Assembly (NCBI RefSeq): GCF_023701525.1
Contig: NZ_JAMQAW010000010.1
Location: 345,487-409,486 of the forward strand
Source: Streptomyces albipurpureus
GTDB taxonomy: Bacteria; Actinomycetota; Actinomycetes; Streptomycetales; Streptomycetaceae
Length of the DNA: 64,000 bases
Direction of reading: 5' to 3'
Shown: in pieces, positions 35,517 through 44,358 of the stretch
Numbering within the stretch: the stretch's first letter is position 1
Layout: each line of letters begins with the position of its first letter
Position numbers and translations under genes: made by a program
Notes under the pieces: generated by a model
Databases searched by the model: none
Seen by the model: only the letters and a program-made list of their open reading frames with translations
What the model was told of the DNA's origin: nothing

Positions 35517-37973
35517 TCAGTGGTTGGCTCCCACCTCCGTCAGCACCACATCCTGAACCAGCGGGTCGCCGCCGATCACGATGTGCCTGGCCCACTGCTC
35601 CCGCGTCCGGGCCGTCACATTGAGCAGATACGCGCCCGACTCGGGCGCCGAGAGGATGTACGAACCGTCCGCGAGCGACTCCACCCGGTCGATCTGACCG
35701 CCCTCCGGTGACACCAGGGTGAGCACCGCCGCCATGACCGACTCGCCCGACGGGGTAAGGACCAGGCCATGGACCACCGAGCCCCGCGACACCGAAGGTG
35801 CGGTGACCCCCGAGGGGCCCGAGGGACCGGGCGGCAGGGTCTCGGGCCGTGCGTCCTGCGGCTCCACCGCCAGGTGGGGCAGCCGTCTGTCCAGTGCAGC
35901 GGGAAGCCACCAGTTGGACGTACCGAGCAGATGCATCAGAGCCGGGACCAGGGCCGTACGCAGGATGAACGCGTCCAGTGCCACCGCCACCGCCAGCCCC
36001 ACACCGGCCATCGCCCCCTCCATGTCCCCGCTGAGGATGAAGGCGCCGAAGACACAGATCATGATCAGGGCGGCACAGTTGATGACCCGGCTCGTCTCGG
36101 CCAGCCCCACCCGTACCGCCCGGGCGTTGTCCTTGGTGTGCACCCACTCCTCATGCATCCGGCTGACCAGGAAGACCTGGTAGTCCATGGAGAGCCCGAA
36201 GAGCAGGGACAACATGATCACCGGCAGGAACGCGGTGATCGGGCCCTCCTTGCCGATGCCGAGCAGTTCCGTCCCATAGCCCCACTGGAAGATCGCGACC
36301 ATCACCCCGAAGGACGCCGCCGCGGCGATCAGGTTCATCACCGCGGCCGTCAGGGGCACCACCACCGAGCGGAACGCGATCATCAGCAGCAGAAAGCCCA
36401 GGGTGATGATCGTGCCGACGAAGTACGGCAGCCGGTCGCTCGTGACCTGCGCGAAGTCCTTGAAGATCGCGGTGACGCCACCCACATGGACCTTCTCGCC
36501 CGATTCCGGGATGACCTCGTCCCGCAGGGTGTCGATCAGTTGATCGGTCTCCACCGACTGCGGCGATGTGGTCGGCACCACCTGGATGACGGTCAGCCCC
36601 GAACCCGGCTGCGACGGCAGGGCCATCACATGGGCCACCCCCTTGGTCACCCGCACCCGCTCGACCAGGGCTTCCACTTCCGCCGGTTCGGCACGGTCGG
36701 CCACCAGTTGCAGCGGTCCGTTGAAGCCGGGACCGAAGCCATCGGCGAGCAGGTCGTAGGCCTGCCGAGTCGTCGAGCCCTCCGGATGGTTGCCCTGGTC
36801 GGTGGCACCGAGCCGCAGCGAGAGCACCGGGACGGCCAGGGCCACCATCACCACCAGGGCCAGGGCGCCGATGGCCCGGGGCCGACGCTCCACCAGCGCC
36901 GACCAGCGGGCCGCGAGCCCGGCGGCCTCACTCGACTCAGGTCCCCGCGCGACCAGTCGCCGCCGCTGGCGCCTGCTGAGCACCCGCGGGCCCAGCAGAC
37001 CCAACAGCGCGGGCAGCAGGGTCACGGCGGCCAGCACACTGAGGATGACGGTCAATGAGGTGGCGATGACCACACCGTCGAGGAAGCGCATGTTCATCAC
37101 CAGCATGCCCGCGAGGGCGATGCACACCGTCCCACCGGCGAACAGCACCGCACGCCCCGAGGTGTTGAGCGCATGGACCGCGGAGTCCTCGGGGTCCCTG
37201 TTCTGCAAGAGGCCCTTGCGATGCCGGGTGACGATGAACAGCGCATAGTCGATGCCGACGCCCAGGCCGATGAGCGAACCGAGCAGCGGAGCCACCTCGG
37301 GCATGTCCGTGGCATGGCTGAGCAGCATCGTCGACATCATCGCGGTGCCGACCGCGAAGACGGCCACCACCAGCGGCAGTGCCATCGCGAACAGCGAGCC
37401 GAAGGCCAGGAAGAGCACGACGGCCGCGGCCCCCAGACCCACGAGTTCGGCCGTTCCCGTGGGTGGTTCCTGGATGCGGACGATGGCCTGTCCGCCGATC
37501 TCCGCCTGGACGCCGTCCCCGGCCAACCCCTCGGTGATGTCGACGACATCCTCGACCAGCGGCTTGGGCACCGCGTCGGCCTGCTCGGCGAAGGTGATCT
37601 GGGCGTAGGCCGTCCGTCCGTCCTCGCTGATCTGAGCCGCGCCTTGGGGCGCGTAGGGGCTGACGACCTCGCCGACCCCTGCCAGGCCGGCGATCTCCCG
37701 CAGCGCCGGCTCCATCCGCTGCCGTACGGGGGCGTCCCGCACCGAACCGTCCGACACCCGCCACACCAGGGTGTTCTGATCCCCCGACCGCTCCGGGAAC
37801 GCCTTGACCAGCAGGTCGAACGCGTGCTTGGAGTCGGTGTCCGGGAGGCTGAAGACATTCGAGTAGTTGGTGCCCGCCGCGCTGCCGGCCGCCCCCAGGC
37901 CCAGCAACGCCCCCAGCCACACCATCACAACCACCAGCCGGTGCCGATAGCACCACCGCGCCAATGCCGCCAC
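35517..37973 (-). CDS. MMPL/RND-family transporter with C-terminal beta-sandwich extension
   Basis: This 818-residue transporter has about 12 membrane spans in two repeats, with the proton-relay type motifs GVGIDYALFIVTRHR and LSMDYQVFLVSRMHEE. MMPL proteins export lipids or drugs using the proton gradient. After the last span, about 110 residues form a Pro-rich linker and a carboxypeptidase-regulatory-like domain (GSVVHGLVLTPSGE, ADGSYILSAPESGAYLL), an uncommon addition. The start GTG at 37973 is eight bases after AAGGGG; a GTG at 37979 is the alternative. Confidence 0.88.
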   Translation of the reverse strand: MAALARWCYRHRLVVVMVWLGALLGLGAAGSAAGTNYSNVFSLPDTDSKHAFDLLVKAFPERSGDQNTLVWRVSDGSVRDAPVRQRMEPALREIAGLAGVGEVVSPYAPQGAAQISEDGRTAYAQITFAEQADAVPKPLVEDVVDITEGLAGDGVQAEIGGQAIVRIQEPPTGTAELVGLGAAAVVLFLAFGSLFAMALPLVVAVFAVGTAMMSTMLLSHATDMPEVAPLLGSLIGLGVGIDYALFIVTRHRKGLLQNRDPEDSAVHALNTSGRAVLFAGGTVCIALAGMLVMNMRFLDGVVIATSLTVILSVLAAVTLLPALLGLLGPRVLSRRQRRRLVARGPESSEAAGLAARWSALVERRPRAIGALALVVMVALAVPVLSLRLGATDQGNHPEGSTTRQAYDLLADGFGPGFNGPLQLVADRAEPAEVEALVERVRVTKGVAHVMALPSQPGSGLTVIQVVPTTSPQSVETDQLIDTLRDEVIPESGEKVHVGGVTAIFKDFAQVTSDRLPYFVGTIITLGFLLLMIAFRSVVVPLTAAVMNLIAAAASFGVMVAIFQWGYGTELLGIGKEGPITAFLPVIMLSLLFGLSMDYQVFLVSRMHEEWVHTKDNARAVRVGLAETSRVINCAALIMICVFGAFILSGDMEGAMAGVGLAVAVALDAFILRTALVPALMHLLGTSNWWLPAALDRRLPHLAVEPQDARPETLPPGPSGPSGVTAPSVSRGSVVHGLVLTPSGESVMAAVLTLVSPEGGQIDRVESLADGSYILSAPESGAYLLNVTARTREQWARHIVIGGDPLVQDVVLTEVGANH

Positions 37974-38178
37974 GATCACTGCCCCTTCATTGGTTCGTGT
38001 TGCCCCCGAGTGGGTTTCAGAATCGGTCGTCCGGCACGTTCACCACGGAGTTGGGCCCTGACTCACAAGGAACTCCCAGGCAGCGGAAGGTCTTGGACGC
38101 CTGCCGCTCGCCGATACTGAGAACCCCTCGCCGACGGACGGGAATCGGCGGGGGCGCGAGGGACCAGAAGGGGCGGGC

Positions 38179-38886
38179 ATGAGCCAGGAGGAGCGGAACG
38201 GGGACGGCGGCGGGGCGACCGTACTGGTCGTGGAGGACGAGCCGAGCATCGCCGATGTCCTGGCCATCGCCCTGCGCTACCACCGCTTCGAGGTGATGAC
38301 GGCGGGCAGCGTACGGCAGGCACGACGGCTGGCACAGCGGACCAGACCGGATGCGGCCCTGCTCGATGTGATGCTTCCGGACGGCGACGGGCGCGTGTTC
38401 GGGCGGGAGTTGCGGGCGCTCCATCCCGAGACGGCCGTCGTCTTCCTCACCGCCCGCGACGCACCGGCCGAGATCGTGGGCGCACTCGGCTTCGGCGACG
38501 ACTACATCACCAAGCCCTTCAACGTCGACGAGGTGGTGGCCCGGGTCAGTGCCGTACTGCGGCGGACCCGATCGGCCGATGTGCTCTCGGTACGACCGCC
38601 CCTGCGGTACGGGGACCTGGAGTTGGACGAGACGACGTACGCGGTCCGCCGCGCGGGCCGCTGCGTACAGCTCACCCCTACCGAGTACGCGCTGCTGCGT
38701 TTCCTCGTACGCAACGGAGGGCGGGTGGTCCCCAAGGATCAACTGCTGCGGCATGTGTGGCAGTACGAGCACGAGGCGGAGTCGACCGTGGTGGAGACGT
38801 ACATCAGCTATCTGCGGCGCAAACTCGATCCGCTGGGGCCACCGCTGATCACCACCCGCCGAGGTGTGGGATACGGGCTCGCATGA
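38179..38886 (+). CDS. OmpR-family response regulator
   Basis: This 235-residue protein has a receiver domain with the acidic pair near residues 20-21 and phospho-acceptor Asp63 (LLDVMLPDGDG), plus the conserved TKPF Lys. A winged-helix DNA-binding domain (about 140-235) ends in YISYLRRKLD and RGVGYGL. It overlaps its sensor kinase gene in an ATGA arrangement. The signal and targets are unknown; the divergent MMPL transporter is a natural candidate. Confidence 0.94.
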   Translation: MSQEERNGDGGGATVLVVEDEPSIADVLAIALRYHRFEVMTAGSVRQARRLAQRTRPDAALLDVMLPDGDGRVFGRELRALHPETAVVFLTARDAPAEIVGALGFGDDYITKPFNVDEVVARVSAVLRRTRSADVLSVRPPLRYGDLELDETTYAVRRAGRCVQLTPTEYALLRFLVRNGGRVVPKDQLLRHVWQYEHEAESTVVETYISYLRRKLDPLGPPLITTRRGVGYGLA

Positions 38887-40685
38887 GAGGGGTGAGGGGC
38901 GGACGGCGGGGCGGGTTCTGGGGCCAGGGCCCCGATCGGTGTGGTTCCCGGGACCCGGAGGCGGACTCGGCGGGGATCGCGGCGGTCGCGCCGAAGGGCG
39001 CCAGCCGGTGGGACCGGCTGGTCACCTGGTTCAAACACCACCACCACCAGCACTCGCCGCACTCCCTGCGCGGGAAGCTGACCGCGGTCAATGTCATCCT
39101 GCTGGCCCTCGGGATCGCCGCGGCCACGGCCGTCAGTCTGATGGGGATGCAGCACTATCTGATGGACCGGGTCGACACGGAGCTCATCGGCAACCGCGAG
39201 GCCCTGGAGGGCACGGGCTTCACCCAGAAGGAAATCGACTCCTTGCGGGCCATGGGCACGCTGCTCGAACAGTTCGCCCCGGGAGACCGGCGGTCCAGTC
39301 TCCCTCGTTCCGACACCCTCATCGTCGCGCTCGACAGCGAGGGCCAACCCACCGCCCTGGCCGGGATCGAGCCCAGCGCACGACAGCGAACCATCGCGGC
39401 AGCCGTCGACAACCCGGCCGGGCTCAGTCGCTCCGGCGAGGTGCGGAGCATCACCATCGACGGCGAGCCCTACCGGATCTGCGCCGCGCAACTCGGCGAT
39501 GACACCACCGTACTGATGGCCACCAGCACCGGAGCGATCCAGAACGCGATGCGCAGAGCCCTCAAGCTCGACATCGTCTTCGGGGCGGTGCTGCTGGTAC
39601 TGCTGGCCCTGCTCACCATGGGCTGGGCCAGGCGGCGGCTCCGTCCGCTGGAGGACATGGTGCAGACCGCCTCCGCGATAGCGGAGGGCGACCTCACCCG
39701 ACGCGTACCAATGGACTCGCACACGGCGACCGAGATCGAGCAGTTGCGGATCGCTCTCAACGCCATGCTGCACCAGGTCGAGTCGGCCTTTGAGACCCGC
39801 GAGCGCAGCGCGGCCCAACTGCGTCGCTTTGTGGCGGATGCCTCGCATGAGCTGCGTACCCCGCTGTCCGCGATCCGCGGCTATCTCCAGTTGTACGACA
39901 GGGGGATGCTGCGCAAGCCCGCCGAACGTTCCCGGGCGTTGGCCCGGATGAACGCCGAGGCGGACCGGATGGGCCGACTGGTGGAGGAGTTGCTGACGCT
40001 GGCCCGACTGGATCGACAGGCCCCGCTGCGGATGTCCGCGGTGGAAGTGGGCCAGTTGGTGCGGGACGCGGTGGATGATCTACGGGCTCAGCAGTCCGGC
40101 CGACCGATCGTGATCCGCGCGGACGGGCCGATGACCGTCCGGGGCGATGAGTCGGGGCTGCGCCAGATCGTGGGGAACCTGTTGGGCAATGTCCGGGCGC
40201 ACACGCCCGCCGAGGCCCAGGTGACACTGGAACTGGTACATGAGGAGGGCGACGGGCCGGGACCGGGACGGGTACGGCTCATGGTCGCGGACGCGGGACC
40301 GGGGATGACCGCACAGGACGCGGACCGCATCTTCGACCGCTTCTTCCGGGCGGCGGCAGGGGGCCAGTCAGCCACTCGGGAGCCGTACGAGCTTCCGGCC
40401 GCGGGGTTGCGGGGGGCGCCGGATGAGCGACTGACCGCGGAGCCGGGCCCGGTCGATGGGTCGAGGAAGGCGGCAACCGACGGACGCGGGGTGCCCGAAG
40501 AGCAGCAGGAGGTGGCACAACCACCTGGCAGTGGCCTCGGCATGGCCATTGTGCAGGCGGTCGTGGCCGCTCACAGCGGTGAGGTGTCCGTACGGACAGC
40601 GCCGGGCGAGGGCCTTGCGGTGACGGTCGTACTACCAGCGGCGAGAGAAACGCCCCTTCCGCCGCCCGTGTCCTCCCCCACCTGA
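38883..40685 (+). CDS. Sensor histidine kinase with insertion in the ATPase domain
   Basis: The 600-residue protein has a cytoplasmic N-terminus containing a HHHHQH stretch (about residue 52), a first membrane span (about 66-86), an extracellular sensor region of about 150 residues, a second span, a HAMP region and a dimerisation helix with the phospho-acceptor His in DASHELRTPL. The ATPase domain has NLLGN, DAGPGM and GSGLGMAIV. Between the F box and the last G box is a low-complexity insertion of about 60 residues. The start overlaps the regulator's stop by four bases. Confidence 0.92.
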   Translation: MRGVRGGRRGGFWGQGPDRCGSRDPEADSAGIAAVAPKGASRWDRLVTWFKHHHHQHSPHSLRGKLTAVNVILLALGIAAATAVSLMGMQHYLMDRVDTELIGNREALEGTGFTQKEIDSLRAMGTLLEQFAPGDRRSSLPRSDTLIVALDSEGQPTALAGIEPSARQRTIAAAVDNPAGLSRSGEVRSITIDGEPYRICAAQLGDDTTVLMATSTGAIQNAMRRALKLDIVFGAVLLVLLALLTMGWARRRLRPLEDMVQTASAIAEGDLTRRVPMDSHTATEIEQLRIALNAMLHQVESAFETRERSAAQLRRFVADASHELRTPLSAIRGYLQLYDRGMLRKPAERSRALARMNAEADRMGRLVEELLTLARLDRQAPLRMSAVEVGQLVRDAVDDLRAQQSGRPIVIRADGPMTVRGDESGLRQIVGNLLGNVRAHTPAEAQVTLELVHEEGDGPGPGRVRLMVADAGPGMTAQDADRIFDRFFRAAAGGQSATREPYELPAAGLRGAPDERLTAEPGPVDGSRKAATDGRGVPEEQQEVAQPPGSGLGMAIVQAVVAAHSGEVSVRTAPGEGLAVTVVLPAARETPLPPPVSSPT

Positions 40686-40740
40686 GTGTCGCCGTAGCGC
40701 GCTCCAGGCCGGTCACCGTGGGATTGCCCACCCCGGCGAG
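40686..40740 (-). pseudogene. Degenerate fragment of the metallophosphoesterase gene
   Basis: These 55 bases, directly after the kinase stop codon, align with 44462-44514 inside the metallophosphoesterase gene, with one 2-base gap and about eight mismatches. The shared runs include GTGTCGCCGTAGCG and GTGGGATTG. In translation NPTVTGLER corresponds to NPTVAGLER. It is in the same orientation as the intact gene and lies on the other side of the accessory island. Confidence 0.7.
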
Positions 40741-40772
40741 ACCAACCACCGACCAGCTCCGCGACACCAGGG

Positions 40773-40816
40773 AGCCCCCGTACTCGCTACCCACCAGGGC
40801 GGCGAATACGGGGGCT
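40773..40816. terminator. Bidirectional terminator
   Basis: A 15-bp stem with one mismatch (AGCCCCCGTA ... TACGGGGGCT) lies between the convergent kinase and DUF397 genes. Confidence 0.75.
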
Positions 40817-40872
40817 GTCTGCGTCCCCGTCGATCCGGAGGAATGGAGCGGCGGGGCTCGGAGTGTGCGGGT

Positions 40873-41076
40873 CTACAGCTCAGCAGAGCGAGCGAGGGTA
40901 ACCAGCCCGGCAAACGCGTCGCTGGAGACCATGAGGACAGGGCCATTACTGACCTTGCTGTCCCGGACCGGGACTACGCCGGTACTAGCTGCGTGCGCGG
41001 GGGCCCACTCAACGCAGGCCCCACCGTTCACTGTGCTGTAGGAGGACTTGACCCACTGGAGGGATTCGGTCGTCAC
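40873..41076 (-). CDS. DUF397 protein, copy B
   Basis: This 67-residue protein carries the DUF397 signature: LQWVKSSYSTVNGGACVEWA, then PVRDSK and the end FAGLVTLA. In streptomycetes DUF397 proteins act with WhiJ-type helix-turn-helix proteins encoded next door, often in development or as inhibitor pairs. The start is GTG at 41076 with AAAGGGC upstream. It is a close duplicate of the preceding gene, including its leader. Confidence 0.88.
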   Translation of the reverse strand: MTTESLQWVKSSYSTVNGGACVEWAPAHAASTGVVPVRDSKVSNGPVLMVSSDAFAGLVTLARSAEL

Positions 41077-41136
41077 AGAGTGCCCTTTCGAATCTGGTCG
41101 ATCATGTCAACGAACACAACGTGAGGACGTGCGGTA

Positions 41137-41352
41137 CTACAGCTCGGCAGAGCGAGCGAGGATGACCAGCCCGGCAAACGCAGAGGCGGAGACCATCAGA
41201 ACAGGGCCGTCCGAGCACTTGCTGTCCCGAACCGGGACTATGCCGGAGGTGAACGCACCCTCCGGGGCCCACTCAACGCAGGCCCCACCGTTCTCGGTGC
41301 TGTAGGAGGACTTGACCCAACGCAGCGGGGAAGAGCTGGTCTTGGTCATCAC
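41137..41352 (-). CDS. DUF397 protein, copy A
   Basis: The 71-residue protein has the same DUF397 layout as copy B, with about 75 % identical residues by eye (for example RWVKSSYSTENGGACVEWAP and FAGLVILARSAEL). The GTG at 41352 has the same AAAGGGCACTCT leader as copy B and overlaps the end of the helix-turn-helix gene, so the pair is translationally coupled. Confidence 0.9.
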   Translation of the reverse strand: MMTKTSSSPLRWVKSSYSTENGGACVEWAPEGAFTSGIVPVRDSKCSDGPVLMVSASAFAGLVILARSAEL

Positions 41353-42179
41353 AGAGTGCCCTTTCGTAGATTTTCGATCATGGCGACAGATTCCGCCTGG
41401 GAGGCTGCCCCGATCTGTAGCTGATGGTAATTCCTCACCAGCGGCAGTACGGAGGACGGCTCACGGTCTAGATGCCCATGGGTCTGAGACTCTACGTACG
41501 ACATCAGCGACCGATCAGGCAGCGTCAGAAGATAGACCATCCGAACAAAGGGCTTGCTCTCTCCCATGGAGTACGGCGCGATCTGGAGACCGGAGTTCGG
41601 TAGTGCGGCGAACTCGACCAGCCGTGCCAACTGAGCGTCCATAACGTCAGCTCCGCCGATCGGTCGCCGGATACAACTCTCGTCCAACACCGCCAAGATC
41701 AGCGGTGATGGCGTTCGGGCCAGTACCGCTTGCCGCTGTATCAAGTAGTCGACTCGTTCAGTGGCCTGTTCGGGGGTGATGTCACCGCGCAGTGCAGCAG
41801 CGTCCGCCAACGCGCGTGCGTACTCCCGCGTCTGGAGTGGTCCGGGAATCACTCCCGACTCGAACAACCGGACCTCTGACGCTCGCCCCTCATGGGTTAC
41901 GTATTCCGGAAACCCCTCCAGAAGTGCCGTTTGCCGTACCGCCAGACTCCGGCGTTCCAGCTGATCTCCGGTGCCCAACGCCCGATCGCAACTTGCGGCG
42001 AAGCGTCGAGTTGGTAGGCGACGACCAGTTTCTACGGCCGAGACATGCGAACCGGTGCACCCAATGCGATCCGCTAACTCGTCCTGCGTCCAGCCGCGAC
42101 TATCCCGCAACCTGCGCAGACGTGCTCCGAAAGCCGCCTGAGGGCCGATCTCAGGGTCCAGTTCCTTGCGGTTCACCAT
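41349..42179 (-). CDS. WhiJ-type XRE helix-turn-helix protein (DUF5753)
   Basis: This 276-residue regulator has an N-terminal XRE helix-turn-helix (about residues 15-70, RLRRLRDSRGWTQDELADRI). A DUF5753 domain (about 95-270) follows, with the usual RLFESGVIPGPLQTREYARAL. It forms a set with two DUF397 genes downstream, the standard partner arrangement in streptomycetes. Three lines of this gene that I counted are 57-62 % GC, clearly below the neighbouring core genes, which suggests transfer. The ATG at 42179 fits the homologous start. Confidence 0.92.
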   Translation of the reverse strand: MVNRKELDPEIGPQAAFGARLRRLRDSRGWTQDELADRIGCTGSHVSAVETGRRLPTRRFAASCDRALGTGDQLERRSLAVRQTALLEGFPEYVTHEGRASEVRLFESGVIPGPLQTREYARALADAAALRGDITPEQATERVDYLIQRQAVLARTPSPLILAVLDESCIRRPIGGADVMDAQLARLVEFAALPNSGLQIAPYSMGESKPFVRMVYLLTLPDRSLMSYVESQTHGHLDREPSSVLPLVRNYHQLQIGAASQAESVAMIENLRKGTL

Positions 42180-42282
42180 CCGAATCGCCACCAATCAATC
42201 AATTTCAGCAAGTTGAGCAACGCTCCACTCACAGTCCACGCTGAACCTCTCGGTAGCGGAACCACTACGGAGAGGAACGGCC

Positions 42283-42549
42283 TTGTCCGGCAAAAATGTA
42301 GCGGAACACCAGACACCCCGACTCAATGTTGGTGAACTCGCCTACGACACCAGCAAAGGTGCACTCGGGGTGGTCATGGACACGGGTACGGATGCGGGGG
42401 ACGGTCGCTACGCGCTCCGGCCGCCCCAGGGCGGTGTCGAGTGGAGCGCGTTGTGTGCGGAGGTTCGACCGGCGACGGTGGCGGACCAACTCCGGCCCGC
42501 TCTGGCCGAGATGAACACCCGCAGCAGTGGGGGTTCGGCATGGGGATGA
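42283..42549 (+). CDS. Small hypothetical protein of the accessory island
   Basis: The 88-residue protein has a beta-rich look (VGELAYDTSKGALGVVMDTG, RYALRPPQGGVEWSA) and resembles small actinomycete proteins encoded near WhiJ-type regulators. No named domain is recognised. It starts at TTG 42283, eight bases after GGAGAGG, and its stop overlaps the next gene in an ATGA arrangement. The 100-base gap to the divergent regulator is AT-rich and probably holds both promoters. Confidence 0.7.
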   Translation: MSGKNVAEHQTPRLNVGELAYDTSKGALGVVMDTGTDAGDGRYALRPPQGGVEWSALCAEVRPATVADQLRPALAEMNTRSSGGSAWG

Positions 42550-42821
42550 CCCGACTGTTCAGGTACGCCCGATGGACTTTGAGGCAGGTGGAGTCCAGCG
42601 GGGTCCGCGCGCACATCGAGTGTGTGTCCGGCACCCCGCCGTGTGGGGCGGAGCCGCCCGATGCGGAAAAGGGGCTCGCCCCGGACGAGGTGGAAGCGTG
42701 GGCCGAGTACCACTTCCGGAGCACCGGGCACCGCCGCTATGACCGCGTCTGCTGCGACACGGTGCAGTGGGACCCGCCCGAGGACATCGACCCGCGCACC
42801 ATCACGGGGGTGACCTCATGA
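42546..42821 (+). CDS. DUF7848-like small protein
   Basis: This 91-residue protein opens with MTRLFRYARWTLRQVE and has paired Cys (residues near 26 and 33) and WAEYHFRSTGHRRYDRV, which match small Streptomyces proteins classed, from memory, as DUF7848. The layout suggests a compact metal-binding fold but no activity is known. It overlaps both neighbours by four bases, so the three genes form one translational unit. An ATG six bases earlier (42540) is an alternative start. Confidence 0.7.
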   Translation: MTRLFRYARWTLRQVESSGVRAHIECVSGTPPCGAEPPDAEKGLAPDEVEAWAEYHFRSTGHRRYDRVCCDTVQWDPPEDIDPRTITGVTS

Positions 42822-43369
42822 ACCACCCCTTCGACTACTGGGCGGAGGTCACGGCAGAAGGGCCCGTATACGGAAGCCATGACACAGCCCGGGTGGTCCT
42901 CGCCGAGTATCAAAGTCCCTTTATCCGGGCGGCGGTCCGCTGGTTGGCCACGCAAGCGCTCCGCATCGCTGACGGTCTCGACCCGCACCCCCGGATGCGT
43001 TGGTTTCCCACTGGTGCACTCCGCATCATCCCCGACCACATCGGCGACCAACTCGACGATGTACCAGCACAGTTACGCGCCTGGGCAGGGTCGGCCGACG
43101 AACGGCGCGCGACGTACCAGAGGTTGCGGAACGGCGACCCGTTCGCGCTGATCGTCAGTGATCACAGCGGTGTGTATGTGCTCGCTCTCTGGCCGGTGGC
43201 CATGGCGGCCACCCCAACAACCCCCCACGCCGATCGTGCTCGACACCGAAAGCGGCGCCAGGGCATCCCCCTCCTGAAGACATTCCTGAAGAGACTCCTG
43301 AGGAGATCCCTGAAGGGAGTCCGGCGAGGGCGCACCCACCGGTCCGCTCTCGTCCCGTCCCTGGTGTGA
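42818..43369 (+). CDS. Hypothetical protein of the accessory island
   Basis: The 183-residue protein has a globular N-terminal region of about 140 residues (FDYWAEVTAEGPVYG, FIRAAVRWLATQALRIADGL, SDHSGVYVLALWPV) and a very basic C-terminal tail of about 45 residues rich in Arg and Lys. The tail is encoded by short CTGAAG-like repeats near 43276-43320. No family is recognised. It ends the ATGA-linked trio that begins at 42283. Confidence 0.65.
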   Translation: MNHPFDYWAEVTAEGPVYGSHDTARVVLAEYQSPFIRAAVRWLATQALRIADGLDPHPRMRWFPTGALRIIPDHIGDQLDDVPAQLRAWAGSADERRATYQRLRNGDPFALIVSDHSGVYVLALWPVAMAATPTTPHADRARHRKRRQGIPLLKTFLKRLLRRSLKGVRRGRTHRSALVPSLV

Positions 43370-43726
43370 GATCGTCCGCCCCCTGAATACCCGGCCACTG
43401 TGATTCGCGGGTTCATCATGCGGGGCGGTCACCGGTCCGCCCGGCCTCCGTTGAGAGTCGGCAGTCGGGCGGACCACCTACCCCCGCTTCGTGCGGCAGC
43501 GTCCCCCTGACGCTGCGGAGGAACGCACGGAGCGGCACCCCCTCGCGTCCGGTGCGGTCACCACCTGGACCGAGGGAAGGGGAGCGAACCACCGCGTTCA
43601 CTCCCGGCCCCGGCCGCCTCCCGGCCCCCGCACGGGCGACCGGGGCCACCCCCGAGTTCCAGAAAACCCCCGCGACGGGAGCAACCGTCCGGGGGCATGG
43701 CCAACGCTTTCCAAAGGAGCGTCAAC
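43370..43726. other. Intergenic region inside the accessory island
   Basis: No gene is supported. It holds two small inverted repeats (GCGTC ... GACGC near 43499-43515 and CGGGGGT/ACCCCCG-type arms near 43640-43700) and the AAAGGAG ribosome-binding site of the next gene. Confidence 0.4.
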
Positions 43727-44077
43727 ATGCGAAACCCTATCGTCCGTGCACTCGTAAGGGTGCTGAACTTCATCTTGTGGACTCGCCGACCCAAGCCCGG
43801 ACGGCACACTGCCCGGTACCTCGCCCAGCACGCTTCGCCCACTCCCGTACCGCCGGAGCCCACTCTCAACTCCTGTGCGTGGTCCCGGCCGTGGACCGGT
43901 CCGAGTGCGGAGCTCGCCCGTTCGATCTTCCGGGCCGAAGAGGCACAGTTACTCACGCCCGAGTGCCGAGAGCGGTTCTTCGCCACCGCATGGGCAGAGC
44001 GGGGCTATGACTACCCGTACACCGCCAGCACCGGAGTTCACCAGGTCAGGGTTCGTACGGCGGCAGTGGCCGCATGA
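43727..44077 (+). CDS. Small basic hypothetical protein of the island
   Basis: This 116-residue protein starts with a hydrophobic/basic segment (MRNPIVRALVRVLNFILWTR) that could associate with the membrane, followed by a Pro/Arg-rich stretch and a C-terminal domain. No known domain was recognised. The ATG at 43727 is eight bases after AAAGGAG. Its stop overlaps the next gene (ATGA). Confidence 0.65.
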   Translation: MRNPIVRALVRVLNFILWTRRPKPGRHTARYLAQHASPTPVPPEPTLNSCAWSRPWTGPSAELARSIFRAEEAQLLTPECRERFFATAWAERGYDYPYTASTGVHQVRVRTAAVAA

Positions 44078-44277
44078 GTCCGGAGGAGCTGTTCCCGGAG
44101 GTCTCGCCCGACCCGGCCGCGTACTGCTGCGACTGCGGCAGGATCACCAGAGCCCCGATCACCGTCCGCTACGTCCTCAGCTCCAGCGGGCCCGGAACGA
44201 TCCTCTACGCGTGCCCCGGCTGTTTCCCCAGGCTCGATTGCGGACCCACTCCCGAAGACGTGATCCGCAAGACGTGA
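44074..44277 (+). CDS. Small zinc-ribbon-like protein
   Basis: This 67-residue protein has two Cys pairs, CCDC at about residues 18-21 and CPGC at about 47-50, spaced as in zinc ribbons (AAYCCDCGRI and LYACPGCFPRL). It is coupled to the preceding gene by a four-base overlap and ends just before a strong terminator. Zinc binding is inferred; the partner or target is unknown. Confidence 0.7.
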   Translation: MSPEELFPEVSPDPAAYCCDCGRITRAPITVRYVLSSSGPGTILYACPGCFPRLDCGPTPEDVIRKT

Positions 44278-44313
44278 TCCGCAGGCAGTAGCCCCGTACG
44301 CCGTGGTTCGTCC

Positions 44314-44346
44314 GGATCAGGCTGGGGCCGTGCCCCAGCCTGATCC
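44314..44346. terminator. Strong bidirectional terminator
   Basis: A perfect 15-bp stem (GGATCAGGCTGGGGC) with a 3-base loop lies between the island and the convergent metallophosphoesterase gene. Confidence 0.85.
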
Positions 44347-44358
44347 AGACGTGAGGCA

